NCBI GenBank assembly: GCA_024236195.1
Contig: JACKKZ010000002.1
Location: forward strand, 310,001-374,000
Origin: Sphingomonadaceae bacterium
Lineage (GTDB): Bacteria; Pseudomonadota; Alphaproteobacteria; Sphingomonadales; Sphingomonadaceae
Direction of reading: 5' to 3'
DNA length: 64,000 nucleotides
Each line of letters starts with the position of its first letter. The first letter of the stretch is position 1. Shown here in pieces: positions 33,096-49,244 of the stretch. The notes under the pieces were generated by a model. The model made no database searches. It was not told where the DNA came from and worked only from the letters and a program-made list of their open reading frames with translations. The position numbers and the translations under genes were made by a program.

Positions 33096-34231
33096 CGGAG
33101 CAAGCCGCGCCCGCCAAGGTCGCCATTTACTGCGGCCATATGTTCGAAGCGGGTAGCACAGTGGAAGCTGCCCTTGCGGCACGGATTGCAGCCGAGATCG
33201 ACCGGCTGGGCATCGCCGTGGGTTATGGCCCGCTGGCCTGCGGGGCGGATATCCTGATTGCCGAGGCCCTGCTTGCGCGCGGCGCAGAGCTGAACGTCGT
33301 CCTGCCTTTTGCAGAGGAAGACTTCATCGCGGAATCCGTCCTGTGTGGCGGGGAAGCCTGGCTGCCCCGCTATCAGGCCTGCATGAACGCCGCGGCATCA
33401 CGCCATTTTGCAACTCCGGGCGCTTATGTCGGCGATGACTACCAATTCGCCTACAACACCCGCCTCGCCATGGGACTGGCCGCCTTGCGGGCAGAGGAAA
33501 TGGGTGAACGCGCGGTGCAAATCGCCGTCGTCTCGGACAAGTTTGCATCCTATTCCACAACCGGGATTGCAGGGACCGTAGCCGACATCCGCCTGTGGCA
33601 GGATATTGGCCGCGAAACCGCGATTATCCCGGCAGGCCCGGTGCCGCGCGACCTCTCCTTCCCGCCCAAAAAGGTGATAGGGGACGGAACACGGCGCGAA
33701 ATCCGCTCCATCCTGTTTGCCGATTACAAGGGCTTTTCCCGGCTGGGCGAGCGCGAATTGCCGCTGTTCATGGATGAAGTAATGGGCCGCATCGCAGCAG
33801 TGCTGAATGAGTTCGGCGACCATGTGGAATTCCGCAACACATGGGGCGATGCGATCTATGCCATCATTGATGAACCCAAGATCGCCGCCACCATGGCGCT
33901 CGAACTGCAGGCACGGCTGGAAGGTTTGCCGCCAGAGCTAACCCCATCGGGCGAAATTTCCGGAATGCGCATCGGGGTCCATTACGGCCCGATCTGGGTC
34001 GGCACCGACCGCATTACCGGCAACCGGCTGTGGTATGGCGGAGAAGTGAACCGCACCGCGCGGATCGAGCCGGTGACCCCGGTGGGCGGGGTCTATTGCA
34101 CGGAAAGTTTCGCCGCTGCGCTGTTGATCGACAAATGCCAGGATTGCCGCTTCACCCGCATCGGCAAGAAAAAGCTGGCCAAGGATTTCGGAGTGGTGGA
34201 GCTCTATCGGCTGCAACGGGACGCTTCCTGA
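33092..34231 (+). CDS. SLOG-like domain fused to class III nucleotide cyclase
   Basis: The 379-residue protein starts with GTG in a 4-nt overlap (GTGA) with the TIR gene. Residues 8-185 look like a SLOG/LOG-type Rossmann fold (AIYCGHMFEA, GYGPLACGADILIAEALLARG, NVVLPF). SLOG domains bind or cut nucleotide-derived ligands. Residues 203-345 are a class III cyclase domain: metal Asp211 (ILFADYKGFSR) and Asp253 (NTWGDAIYAI), and the transition-state pair Asn320 and Arg324 in VNRTAR are kept. At the base-selecting positions, the usual Lys and Asp of adenylate cyclases seem to be Asn249 and Leu313, so the nucleotide made may not be cAMP. Confidence is high for the cyclase domain, moderate for SLOG. 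Confidence 0.82.
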   Translation: MTEQAAPAKVAIYCGHMFEAGSTVEAALAARIAAEIDRLGIAVGYGPLACGADILIAEALLARGAELNVVLPFAEEDFIAESVLCGGEAWLPRYQACMNAAASRHFATPGAYVGDDYQFAYNTRLAMGLAALRAEEMGERAVQIAVVSDKFASYSTTGIAGTVADIRLWQDIGRETAIIPAGPVPRDLSFPPKKVIGDGTRREIRSILFADYKGFSRLGERELPLFMDEVMGRIAAVLNEFGDHVEFRNTWGDAIYAIIDEPKIAATMALELQARLEGLPPELTPSGEISGMRIGVHYGPIWVGTDRITGNRLWYGGEVNRTARIEPVTPVGGVYCTESFAAALLIDKCQDCRFTRIGKKKLAKDFGVVELYRLQRDAS

Positions 34232-34306
34232 ACGCTTTGCGCCGGATCAATGCAGAAGTGCAGGCTGAGCCGCAGCATGGATAGGCACAGACAGGAGAAA
34301 CCAGCC

Positions 34307-34975
34307 ATGCCCCACACATTCTGCCTTCCCCGCCTCGCCCTTGCAATGTCCTTGGCGCTGGTGCTGGCTGGCTGTTCGGGGTCTGGCGAGGATAGCCCGG
34401 CTCCCGTGCCAGACACACAGAGCAGAGAAGGGACAACTCTCGGAGCGGGATCTCCGGCGGCCGGTGACGCAGCGCCAAAACCTGTGCCAGCCGCGCAATC
34501 CTCCTATGATTTGCTCGCTACGGTCGAAGACCCCAATGGCTATACCAATGTTCGCGCCGGGCCTTCGACAGACAAGGCAATTGTCGGGCGCGTTGCCGTC
34601 GGGGAGACATTCAGCACATACAAGCAGGATGGCAACTGGTGGCGCGTCAAGCTGGCTGATGGCAGCGAAGGCTGGATCGCCCGCTCGCGCATCCGCTTGC
34701 CCGGCGAAGTGATCGGGGCCGCACGCAAGCCTGCTGACACCGGCCAAATGGGCGATTCCACCGCGCCCGACTATTTCAACAACTACGCGATGATCAATGA
34801 TCCGGACGGCTACACCAATGTCCGCGCGGGCAAAGGCAGCAGCACCAAGGTGATAGGCCGGATCAATGCAGGCGAGAAATTCCTCACCTATCCGCAGGAT
34901 GGCGAATGGTGGGAAGTGGTGATGCCCGACGGGCGGCGCGGCTATATGCACCGTTCGCGGATCAGCATGTTGTGA
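34307..34975 (+). CDS. Lipoprotein with two SH3b domains
   Basis: The 222-residue protein has a signal peptide with lipobox (VLAGC), a Pro/Ala/Gly-rich linker to about residue 60, and two bacterial SH3 domains. Each carries the pattern GYTNVRAGPSTDKAIVGRV / GYTNVRAGKGSSTKVIGRI followed by a WWRVKL or WWEVVM strand and an RSRI end. SH3b domains bind cell-wall peptides or proteins. The start is set by ACAGGAGAAA. It is 75 nt after the cyclase gene on the same strand and could share its transcript, which would give an envelope component to the TIR/cyclase unit; it may also be independent. Confidence 0.83.
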   Translation: MPHTFCLPRLALAMSLALVLAGCSGSGEDSPAPVPDTQSREGTTLGAGSPAAGDAAPKPVPAAQSSYDLLATVEDPNGYTNVRAGPSTDKAIVGRVAVGETFSTYKQDGNWWRVKLADGSEGWIARSRIRLPGEVIGAARKPADTGQMGDSTAPDYFNNYAMINDPDGYTNVRAGKGSSTKVIGRINAGEKFLTYPQDGEWWEVVMPDGRRGYMHRSRISML

Positions 34976-34977
34976 GA

Positions 34978-35099
34978 ACTCTCTCCCCTTCAGGGGAGAG
35001 ATACGCAGGCTTGGCCGGGTAACGGCCTAGCCGGAGTTGAGAGGGGAATGGTGCAGTGTTTCCCCCTCTCCCAACCCTCTCCCCTCAAGGGGAGAGGGC
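34978..35099. repeat. Palindromic repeat cluster, family A copy 2
   Basis: The gap holds CTCTCCCCTTCAGGGGAGAG (34981-35000), then a core (34993-35046: GATACGCAGGCTTG ... CTAGCCGGAGTTG) shared with 13920-13977, and finally another stem, CCCTCTCCCC-TCAA-GGGGAGAGGG (about 35076-35099). It separates convergent genes and could also stop transcription from both sides. Confidence 0.72.
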
Positions 35100-35107
35100 T
35101 ATTTTCC

Positions 35108-35422
35108 TCACCCCATCTCCGCATTCAGCTTCAAACTCGCTTCCATCAGCGCCAGCTGTTCGTCTGTCGCGGGGGACTGGTGCTTCGCCTTCCACTCTTC
35201 CATCGGCATGCCATGGATGACTTCGCGCGCAGCGCCCTTGTCGCCGTTATAGCCCGCATCACGAATCCAGTCGGCGAGGCAATTGCGGCAGAACCCTGAA
35301 AGCCCCATCAGTTCGATATTCTGTGCATCGTGGCGCTGGCGCAGATGCCGCACCAGCCGACGGAACGCGGCAGCCACTGCATCGTCCAACTGGTCGAGCG
35401 GATCGGCTGAATTCGTATCCAT
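35108..35422 (-). CDS. DUF1244 family protein
   Basis: The 104-residue helical protein has AFRRLVRHLRQRHDAQNIELM, the cysteine-containing GFCRNCLADW and GMPMEEWKAKHQ, matching the DUF1244 family common in alphaproteobacteria. Two cysteines in CRNC could bind a metal, but no role is established to my knowledge. It is divergent from pyk, 61 nt apart. Confidence 0.83.
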   Translation of the reverse strand: MDTNSADPLDQLDDAVAAAFRRLVRHLRQRHDAQNIELMGLSGFCRNCLADWIRDAGYNGDKGAAREVIHGMPMEEWKAKHQSPATDEQLALMEASLKLNAEMG

Positions 35423-35483
35423 TAATCTGGTTCCCCTTGAAACGTCCTTGCCTTGTCATGCGTCACTGCCATAGGCCCTGTCC

Positions 35484-36953
35484 ATGGCAAAACCCGATCA
35501 TTCCAAGCTTGAACCGCGCGCTCGCAAGGTCAAGATACTGGCCACGGTCGGCCCCGCCAGCCGCGATCCCGAGATGTTGCGCCGCCTGTTTCGTGCCGGT
35601 GTCGATGCCTTCCGCGTCAACATGAGCCATGGGGCGCATGAAGATCACGCTGCCGCCATCGCCTGCATCCGCGAGATGGAAAAGGAATTCGCCCGCCCGA
35701 TCGCGATTCTGGCCGATCTGCAAGGGCCGAAGCTGCGCGTGGGCGCATTCAGGGGGGGCAAGGCGGTGCTCCGCCATTCCTCGCACTTTACCTTCGATGC
35801 CAATCCTGAACCCGGCGATGAAAGCCGCGTCTGCCTGCCCCACCCCGAATTGTTCGGCATTCTGGACAAGGGGCAGCGTTTGCTGGTCGATGACGGCAAG
35901 ATTCGCCTGCGGGTGATCCGCGCCGGACCGGATGAAATCCTCTGTTCCGTCGAAGTTGGCGGGGTGATTTCCGACCGCAAGGGCGTGAACGTGCCTGATG
36001 CGGAAATTCCCATCCCGGCTCTGACTGACAAGGACCGGCGCGATCTTGCCTTCGCCATCGCACATGGTGCGGACTGGATCGGCCTGTCGTTCGTCCAGCG
36101 CCCCGAAGACCTCGCCGAAGCGCGGCGGCTGATGGGCGGCCATGGCGCGCTGTGCGCCAAGATCGAGAAGCCCGGTGCGGTCAACCGCCTGCCCGAAATC
36201 CTGGAACTGGCGGACGGGGTGATGGTGGCGCGCGGCGATCTGGGGGTGGAACTGAACCCGGAAGAGGTGCCGCCGCTGCAAAAGCGCATCGTCAATGCCG
36301 CGCGCATGCTGGGCAAACCCGTGATCGTGGCGACGCAGATGCTGGAATCGATGATCTCCGCGCCCACCCCGACCCGCGCCGAAGTGTCGGACGTCGCCAA
36401 TGCGGTCTATGACGGGGCCGATGCAGTGATGCTGTCGGCCGAGACGGCGGCCGGGGAATGGCCCGAAGAAGCGGTGACGATCATGGACCGCATCGCCCGG
36501 CAGGTGGAGCGGGACGAAGGCTACCGGGCGCGGGTGCGCCTGCTGGACACGCCACCTGATCCCACCACGGCGGATGCGCTCAGCCATGCCTGCATGACGA
36601 TTGCCGACACGGTGCCGATCAGCGCCATCACCGTGTTCACCGGCTCTGGCAGCACGGCCCGGCGGGTGGCGCGCGAACGGCCCGGCGTGCCGATGCTGGT
36701 GCTGACGCCATCGGTGCGCACGGCACGGCGCGTGGCGCTGTTGTGGGGCGCGCATGCCGTGACCACCAGGGATATCGGCAGCTTTGAAGAGATGATTGCC
36801 AAGGGCAAGCGCATGGCGCTGCGCCACGGTTTCGGCCAGGCGGGCAGCAAGCTGATCGCGCTGGCAGGTGTGCCCTTCGGGACTCCGGGGTCGACCAACT
36901 TGCTCCATGTCGTCACTCTGAGCGGCGACGAACTGGAGAAACACGGGGGTTAA
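35484..36953 (+). CDS. pyk: Pyruvate kinase
   Basis: The 489-residue glycolytic enzyme makes pyruvate and ATP from phosphoenolpyruvate and ADP. Visible motifs: KILATVGPASRDP, FRVNMSHGAHEDH, ADLQGPKLRVG, the catalytic-lysine segment ALCAKIEKPGAV, MVARGDLGVELNPEEVP, VATQMLESMI, PTRAEVSDVANAV and a C-terminal allosteric domain with FTGSGSTARR. Length is normal. Confidence 0.96.
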   Translation: MAKPDHSKLEPRARKVKILATVGPASRDPEMLRRLFRAGVDAFRVNMSHGAHEDHAAAIACIREMEKEFARPIAILADLQGPKLRVGAFRGGKAVLRHSSHFTFDANPEPGDESRVCLPHPELFGILDKGQRLLVDDGKIRLRVIRAGPDEILCSVEVGGVISDRKGVNVPDAEIPIPALTDKDRRDLAFAIAHGADWIGLSFVQRPEDLAEARRLMGGHGALCAKIEKPGAVNRLPEILELADGVMVARGDLGVELNPEEVPPLQKRIVNAARMLGKPVIVATQMLESMISAPTPTRAEVSDVANAVYDGADAVMLSAETAAGEWPEEAVTIMDRIARQVERDEGYRARVRLLDTPPDPTTADALSHACMTIADTVPISAITVFTGSGSTARRVARERPGVPMLVLTPSVRTARRVALLWGAHAVTTRDIGSFEEMIAKGKRMALRHGFGQAGSKLIALAGVPFGTPGSTNLLHVVTLSGDELEKHGG

Positions 36954-36976
36954 TCTGTCACCGAAGGAGTCTCCAA

Positions 36977-37270
36977 ATGCACCCGAAAGACGCTGGCAGT
37001 CCGGCATATCGAATTCGGAATAAAGCACGGTATTTCGTTGATAGAGAAGGCAATTGGTCACTTTGCGAAATGGAGTGGCTTGATGAGGGAGAATGGGCCC
37101 CAGCGATAGGATGTCGCTGGAACGGTGACATTAGTGATGGCACCGACAAGGGGAGCCCTACCAGCAGTGGCTATGCCACTTGGTTCATCTTGCCTGAACC
37201 TTTTGCGCAGCTTGCCAGGGCCATGTTCCAAGCCAAAGACGCCGAAATTGGGGACTTTGAGGGCGACTAG
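36977..37270 (+). CDS. Hypothetical protein, 97 residues
   Basis: I do not recognise the family. The protein is soluble and acidic, with a Trp/Gly-rich segment (NWSLCEMEWLDEGEWAPAIG) and a final helix (LPEPFAQLARAMFQAKD). It has a clear ribosome site (GAAGGAG). Codons have noticeably more A/T in third positions than pyk and gltX around it, which hints at recent acquisition. Its stop overlaps the convergent gltX stop by 4 nt. Confidence 0.55.
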   Translation: MHPKDAGSPAYRIRNKARYFVDREGNWSLCEMEWLDEGEWAPAIGCRWNGDISDGTDKGSPTSSGYATWFILPEPFAQLARAMFQAKDAEIGDFEGD

Positions 37271-38616
37271 GCTACGGCAGCACTCTCCAGCCGGGCCTTC
37301 GCCTCTTCCTCCCCAATCAGCGGGAGGAGTTCCTTCATGTCCGGGCCATGGTCCATGCCGGTCAGCGCCTGCCGCAGGGGGAGGAACAGCGCCTTGCCCT
37401 TGCGGCCGGTGGCGGCTTTCAACGCGCTGGTCAGGTCCTGCCACGGCGTTTCGCTCCAGCTGAGCAGGCGCGCAGCCTCCGTGAGAAAGGCACGGTCTTC
37501 GTCCGCAAAGTCGGGCGGGGTGATCGGGCCGGTGACGACCTGCCACCATTCGACCACTTCGCTCGCCTTTTCGAGATTGGGGCGGATGGCGTGCCATGCT
37601 TCCGGCGTGAATCCTTCGGGCAGCAGGCCCTGCACCCGCTCGAACGGCAGCTGGTGGACAATCGCGGTGTTGATCCGCGCCAGCTCTGCATCGTCAAACT
37701 TGGCGGGGGCTCGGCCGAAGGTGGAAAGGTCAAACGTGTCCAACAGCACAGCACGATCCGCAATCGGTTCGACCGGCTGCGACGTGCCCAGCCGGGCGAG
37801 CAGCGCAACCAGCGCTTCGGGCTCGATCCCCTGTTCACGGAAGGCATCACAGCCTAGCGATCCCAGGCGCTTGGAAAGCTTGCCTTCCTTGCCCACCAGC
37901 AGCGCTTCATGGGCAAAGTCCGGCACTTTTGCTGCACCCTTATGCTGCGCAGCATAAAGTGCGGTAAACATCTGAATTTGCACGGCAGTATTGGAAACAT
38001 GATCTTCGCCGCGGAGGACATTGGTGATGCCCATTTCGATATCGTCGACGGCGCTGGGCAGCATATAGAGCCAGCTGCCATCTGCGCGGCGGATGACCGG
38101 GTCTGACAATGTTGCCGGATCAAATTTCTGCGGCCCGCGCACGCCGTCGTCCCAGCGGATTTCTTCCCCATGGTCGAGTTTGAAGCGCCAATGCGGCGCA
38201 ACGCCGTCCGCTTCCTTGGCAGCGCGCTCTGCATCGCTCAGCGCCAGCGCAGCACGATCATAGATCGGCGGCAGCCCCCGCCCCAATGCGATCTTGCGTT
38301 TTAGATCGAGTTCCTGCGCCGTCTCGTAACAGGGATAAACTCGCCCGGCGTCCTTCAGGGCATCAAACGCGGCCTCATAGAGCGCCAAACGCTCTGACTG
38401 GCGCTCCACTCCGTCCGGTTCCATCCCCAGCCATGCGAGATCCGCGCGGATCGCCTCGACATATTCCTCGCGGCTGCGCTCCGCATCCGTATCGTCAATC
38501 CGCAGCAGGAAGCACCCGCCAGCCTTGCGCGCCAGCATCCAGTTATGCAGCGCTGTGCGGATATTGCCGACATGCAGTCGGCCCGTGGGCGAAGGGGCGA
38601 AACGGGTGGTGATCAT
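37267..38616 (-). CDS. gltX: Glutamate--tRNA ligase
   Basis: The 449-residue class I synthetase charges tRNA-Glu. It has RFAPSPTGRLHVGNIRTAL (the HIGH-type motif as HVGN), LRIDDTD, YMLPSAVDDIEMGITNVLRG and the KLSKR motif (KMSKS class), then the anticodon-binding helical domain. The HVGN form and short length suggest the second GltX type found in alphaproteobacteria, which may charge tRNA-Gln indirectly together with GatCAB. The start is the internal ATG at 38616 (MITTRFAPS). Confidence 0.93.
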   Translation of the reverse strand: MITTRFAPSPTGRLHVGNIRTALHNWMLARKAGGCFLLRIDDTDAERSREEYVEAIRADLAWLGMEPDGVERQSERLALYEAAFDALKDAGRVYPCYETAQELDLKRKIALGRGLPPIYDRAALALSDAERAAKEADGVAPHWRFKLDHGEEIRWDDGVRGPQKFDPATLSDPVIRRADGSWLYMLPSAVDDIEMGITNVLRGEDHVSNTAVQIQMFTALYAAQHKGAAKVPDFAHEALLVGKEGKLSKRLGSLGCDAFREQGIEPEALVALLARLGTSQPVEPIADRAVLLDTFDLSTFGRAPAKFDDAELARINTAIVHQLPFERVQGLLPEGFTPEAWHAIRPNLEKASEVVEWWQVVTGPITPPDFADEDRAFLTEAARLLSWSETPWQDLTSALKAATGRKGKALFLPLRQALTGMDHGPDMKELLPLIGEEEAKARLESAAVA

Positions 38617-38644
38617 GGCGAGGCCACTGCCTGACATTGGCGAC

Positions 38645-38682
38645 AAAGAAAAGCCCCGCCAGAGCGTGAACTCCGGCGGGGC
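38645..38682 (-). terminator. Rho-independent terminator of rpoBC
   Basis: On the minus strand a 12-nt stem (GCCCCGCCGGAG with CTCTGGCGGGGC, one mismatch or wobble) is followed by TTTTCTTTGTC. It lies 34 nt after the rpoC stop and before gltX. Confidence 0.85.
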
Positions 38683-38715
38683 CTTTCTTTACGCCTTACG
38701 GCGCGGGGTAGAGGC

Positions 38716-42999
<4,284 letters not shown>

Positions 43000-43069
43000 T
43001 TCTCAAATCCCTTGAGAGGGGAAACAGGGGGCGAAGGGGTGGGCGACCGATTCAGCCGCCCCGCCCCTG

Positions 43070-47245
<4,176 letters not shown>

Positions 47246-47463
47246 GGAGGTGATTCGCCTCTTATTGTGGGCCAAAATCGGCCGAAACTGTTTGCCACGC
47301 GCGGATGTGGCCCATGCCGGGACGCCAAAAAGCCGCAGCAAATTCCCCGGAATTCCGGGCTGCTGCAGCTACCTGCTGGCATCGCGATATGGAAACGCCG
47401 CCTCCATCCATCGACAAGCCCCCGCGCAAGGCCCGTCTCGCTCGAAGCGTGCGGTTGCCGGGC

Positions 47464-47492
47464 CATGTAGGATTTGGGCGGGAAAGTGTCAA
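47464..47492 (-). promoter_or_regulatory. Candidate promoter of the rpoBC operon
   Basis: On the minus strand TTGACA (47492-47487), a 17-nt spacer and TACATG (47469-47464) form a near-consensus housekeeping promoter. It lies about 220 nt upstream of rpoB, leaving a long leader with a hairpin-prone CCGGAATTCCGG segment. It explains how rpoBC is expressed although separated from rplJL. Confidence 0.6.
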
Positions 47493-47496
47493 ATTC

Positions 47497-47813
47497 TTGT
47501 TTGGCCTCAGGCGTAGGAGTCTTTTGTTTCCGCACGCCATCCGGCGTCTTTGTTTGGCCTCATGCGCCGGCGGGGCCATCCGGCCCCTTGGCTATCCTCC
47601 GTCGCTTCGCTCCTCCGGGCGGGCAGTCGCCCTTGCGGCGCTGCGCGCCGGACCATTCCTGGCCATGACTATTCGCATTGAAACGCGAGGCGAAGCCGAG
47701 TGCAAGGCCGACCGGCCGCCCGCAGCGATTGGGCCGTCAGGCCCCTTGAGCGAGGACATCGCACGCCGGATGGCGTGTGAAAACAAAGGACTCCTGCGCT
47801 TGAGGCCAAACAA
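47497..47813. repeat. 317-bp element bounded by 51-nt inverted repeats
   Basis: Arms at 47497-47547 and 47763-47813 are inverted copies identical at 46 of 51 positions (start TTGTTTGGCCTCA, end CATCCGGCGT). Inside are a second TTGTTTGGCCTCATGCG start and complementary GGGGCCATCCGGCCCC / GGGCCGTCAGGCCCC pieces. No credible gene is inside; the short open frames there come from low-complexity GC-rich sequence. It may be a miniature transposable element, a recombination relic or a long transcript-ending structure between rpoB and the DUF2975 cassette. Confidence 0.7.
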
Positions 47814-47886
47814 AAGGCTCAGGCCGCAGGGACACAATCAAAACCTCACTCCCCCCACCCCCTGTTTTCCGCAACACAATCAACGA

Positions 47887-47950
47887 AATATCGTTTTTCG
47901 ATATTATCGTTTGACAATATGCCGAATCGAACTTATTGAATATCGATATT
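47887..47950 (+). promoter_or_regulatory. Promoter with paired AATATCG operators for the DUF2975/XRE cassette
   Basis: TTGACA (47911-47916), a 17-nt spacer and TATTGA (47934-47939) form a strong promoter. One palindrome, AATATCG-TTTTT-CGATATT (47887-47905), lies just upstream of the -35, and a second, AATATCGATATT (47939-47950), overlaps the -10. Both share the half-site AATATCG. This is a typical arrangement for autoregulation by the small XRE protein encoded downstream. Confidence 0.65.
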
Positions 47951-47993
47951 GGCCACATCGAAAACCGATAGGCCGCATATTGGAGATCGAAAA

Positions 47994-48122
47994 ATGACCC
48001 GTTTTGTTGAACAATCCGCCGCTGCCGTTGCCGCTATCCTGATCGTTGTTGCCAGCTGGACCCCGGTGGTCACCGTGCCCCCTGCACAGGCTGCGACATT
48101 CGCCACCCCGATCCTCGCCTGA
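47994..48122 (+). CDS. 42-residue secreted or membrane micropeptide
   Basis: A short reading frame begins with ATG at 47994 after TGGAGATCG and ends with TGA at 48120-48122. The peptide has a short polar start (MTRFVEQS), an Ala/Val/Ile-rich hydrophobic core, a PAQAA that could be a signal cleavage site, and a tail ATFATPILA. It is the first gene after the AATATCG promoter and 32 nt ahead of the DUF2975 gene. I see no known family; the ribosome site and position favour a real gene. Confidence 0.5.
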   Translation: MTRFVEQSAAAVAAILIVVASWTPVVTVPPAQAATFATPILA

Positions 48123-48154
48123 TCGCCTTGCCAAGAACAGGAGGAGCCTCGACC

Positions 48155-48703
48155 ATGTCTGAATTCCGCCCCAACGATCCGCTGCTGATGGCGGGCAAGA
48201 TCATCTCATTGCTGGCTCAGGGGGTGATGGCCATTGCCGCCATCGCGCTGGCCATTACCTTGCCCGTTGTCCTTTTCATGCAGGACACGATCAATCTCGA
48301 AATAGCCAAGGAGCATGGCGGTACAGTTGATCCACTTCCCGTTCTGGCGATCGGCATTGTGATCGCGCTGGCCCTCGCCGGAGTTGTGCTCCTGTTCGTC
48401 TTTTTCGGCAAGTTGCGCCAGATTATCGCGACTGTAGGTGAAGGCGATCCCTTCGTGCCCGAAAATGCCGACCGGCTGAGCGCAATGGCCTGGATCATGC
48501 TGGGGATTTACCTGCTCGGCATTCCCATTGCCGCCGCCGGTGTGACAGTTGCCAACTGGGCCAAGACGATAGAGGGTGTGCATGTCGCTTCCGGGATCAG
48601 CTTTGACGCCTCTTCGATCCTGCTGGTTGTTGTCCTCTTTATCCTTGCCCGCGTGTTCCGCCACGGCGCTGCCATGCGCGAAGATCTGGAAGGAACCGTG
48701 TGA
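48155..48703 (+). CDS. DUF2975 membrane protein
   Basis: The 182-residue protein has four membrane segments (about 12-42, 65-88, 112-135, 150-170), with the cytoplasmic loop FGKLRQIIATVGEGDPFVPENADRL, the signature of DUF2975. The start follows GAGGAGCC. Its stop overlaps the start of a YozG-type regulator (TGATG), the usual two-gene cassette. The function is unknown; such pairs may act as a membrane sensor and its repressor. Confidence 0.85.
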   Translation: MSEFRPNDPLLMAGKIISLLAQGVMAIAAIALAITLPVVLFMQDTINLEIAKEHGGTVDPLPVLAIGIVIALALAGVVLLFVFFGKLRQIIATVGEGDPFVPENADRLSAMAWIMLGIYLLGIPIAAAGVTVANWAKTIEGVHVASGISFDASSILLVVVLFILARVFRHGAAMREDLEGTV

Positions 48704-48945
48704 TGCCCCCCAAGAACGAAGCCGTGGAAGGAACAGCCATCGTGGTAAAGCTTGACGATTTGCTGCACGAACGCCGCATGACCCTGACCGAGCTGGCAGA
48801 CCGCGTCGGCCTGACCCTCGCCAACCTCTCGATCCTCAAGACCGGCAAGGCCAAGGCGATCCGCTTCTCTACCCTGGAAGCGATCTGCCGCGAGCTGGAC
48901 TGCCAGCCGGGCGATTTGCTGGGATATGAAGCGGAAGGAGCCTGA
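48703..48945 (+). CDS. Small XRE/YozG-type HTH transcriptional regulator
   Basis: The 80-residue protein is nearly all helix-turn-helix: VVKLDDLLHERRMTLTELAD, RVGLTLANLSILKTGKAKAIR, TLEAICRELDCQPGDLLGY. This is the YozG-like Cro/CI group normally paired with DUF2975. It probably binds the AATATCG palindromes upstream of the cassette and represses its own operon. A GTG one codon upstream could also serve as start. Confidence 0.87.
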   Translation: MPPKNEAVEGTAIVVKLDDLLHERRMTLTELADRVGLTLANLSILKTGKAKAIRFSTLEAICRELDCQPGDLLGYEAEGA

Positions 48946-48957
48946 CCCAGACTCTGC

Positions 48958-49240
48958 TTGACAGAATCGCGCAAATCCTTAGAGGCCCGCCGCAGACCGG
49001 TGGGCCTCTCGCCTATTGGTCGTCCGTCCGAGACAGTTGCTGGCCGGGGCTTTGCCCGGTCTTAATTTGCAGCCTAGGCGGGGAAAAGAGATTTCACGGC
49101 TGTGCCCTGTGCACAGCTATCAGCATGTTTGGCATGCACTTCTTCCCTTGTCAGCGGACTTTCCCGTGTCGGTTCTCGGCATGGGGGAATGTGAGCCGGT
49201 CGTTCGGGAGCCATCCCGTGCGGCCATAATGTAAGGAGTA
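48958..49240 (+). promoter_or_regulatory. Promoter and long leader of the rplJL operon
   Basis: TTGACA at 48958-48963 is followed, after about 16 nt, by TAGAGG as a weak -10. About 250 nt of non-coding leader precede rplJ and contain hairpins such as CCGGGGCTTTGCCCGG (about 49043-49058). Ribosomal protein L10 usually represses its own mRNA through a leader of this kind; the position fits, but I cannot verify the L10-binding fold by eye. Confidence 0.45.
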
Positions 49241-49244
49241 TGGC

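Noticed and set aside
47497..47813. CRISPR array
   Set aside because: The repeats are inverted arms, not regularly spaced direct repeats, and no cas gene is nearby.
47305..47997. Open frames of up to 230 codons between rpoB and the DUF2975 cassette
   Set aside because: They cross the 51-nt inverted repeats and the promoter regions; composition is Arg/Pro-rich and no start has a good ribosome site.
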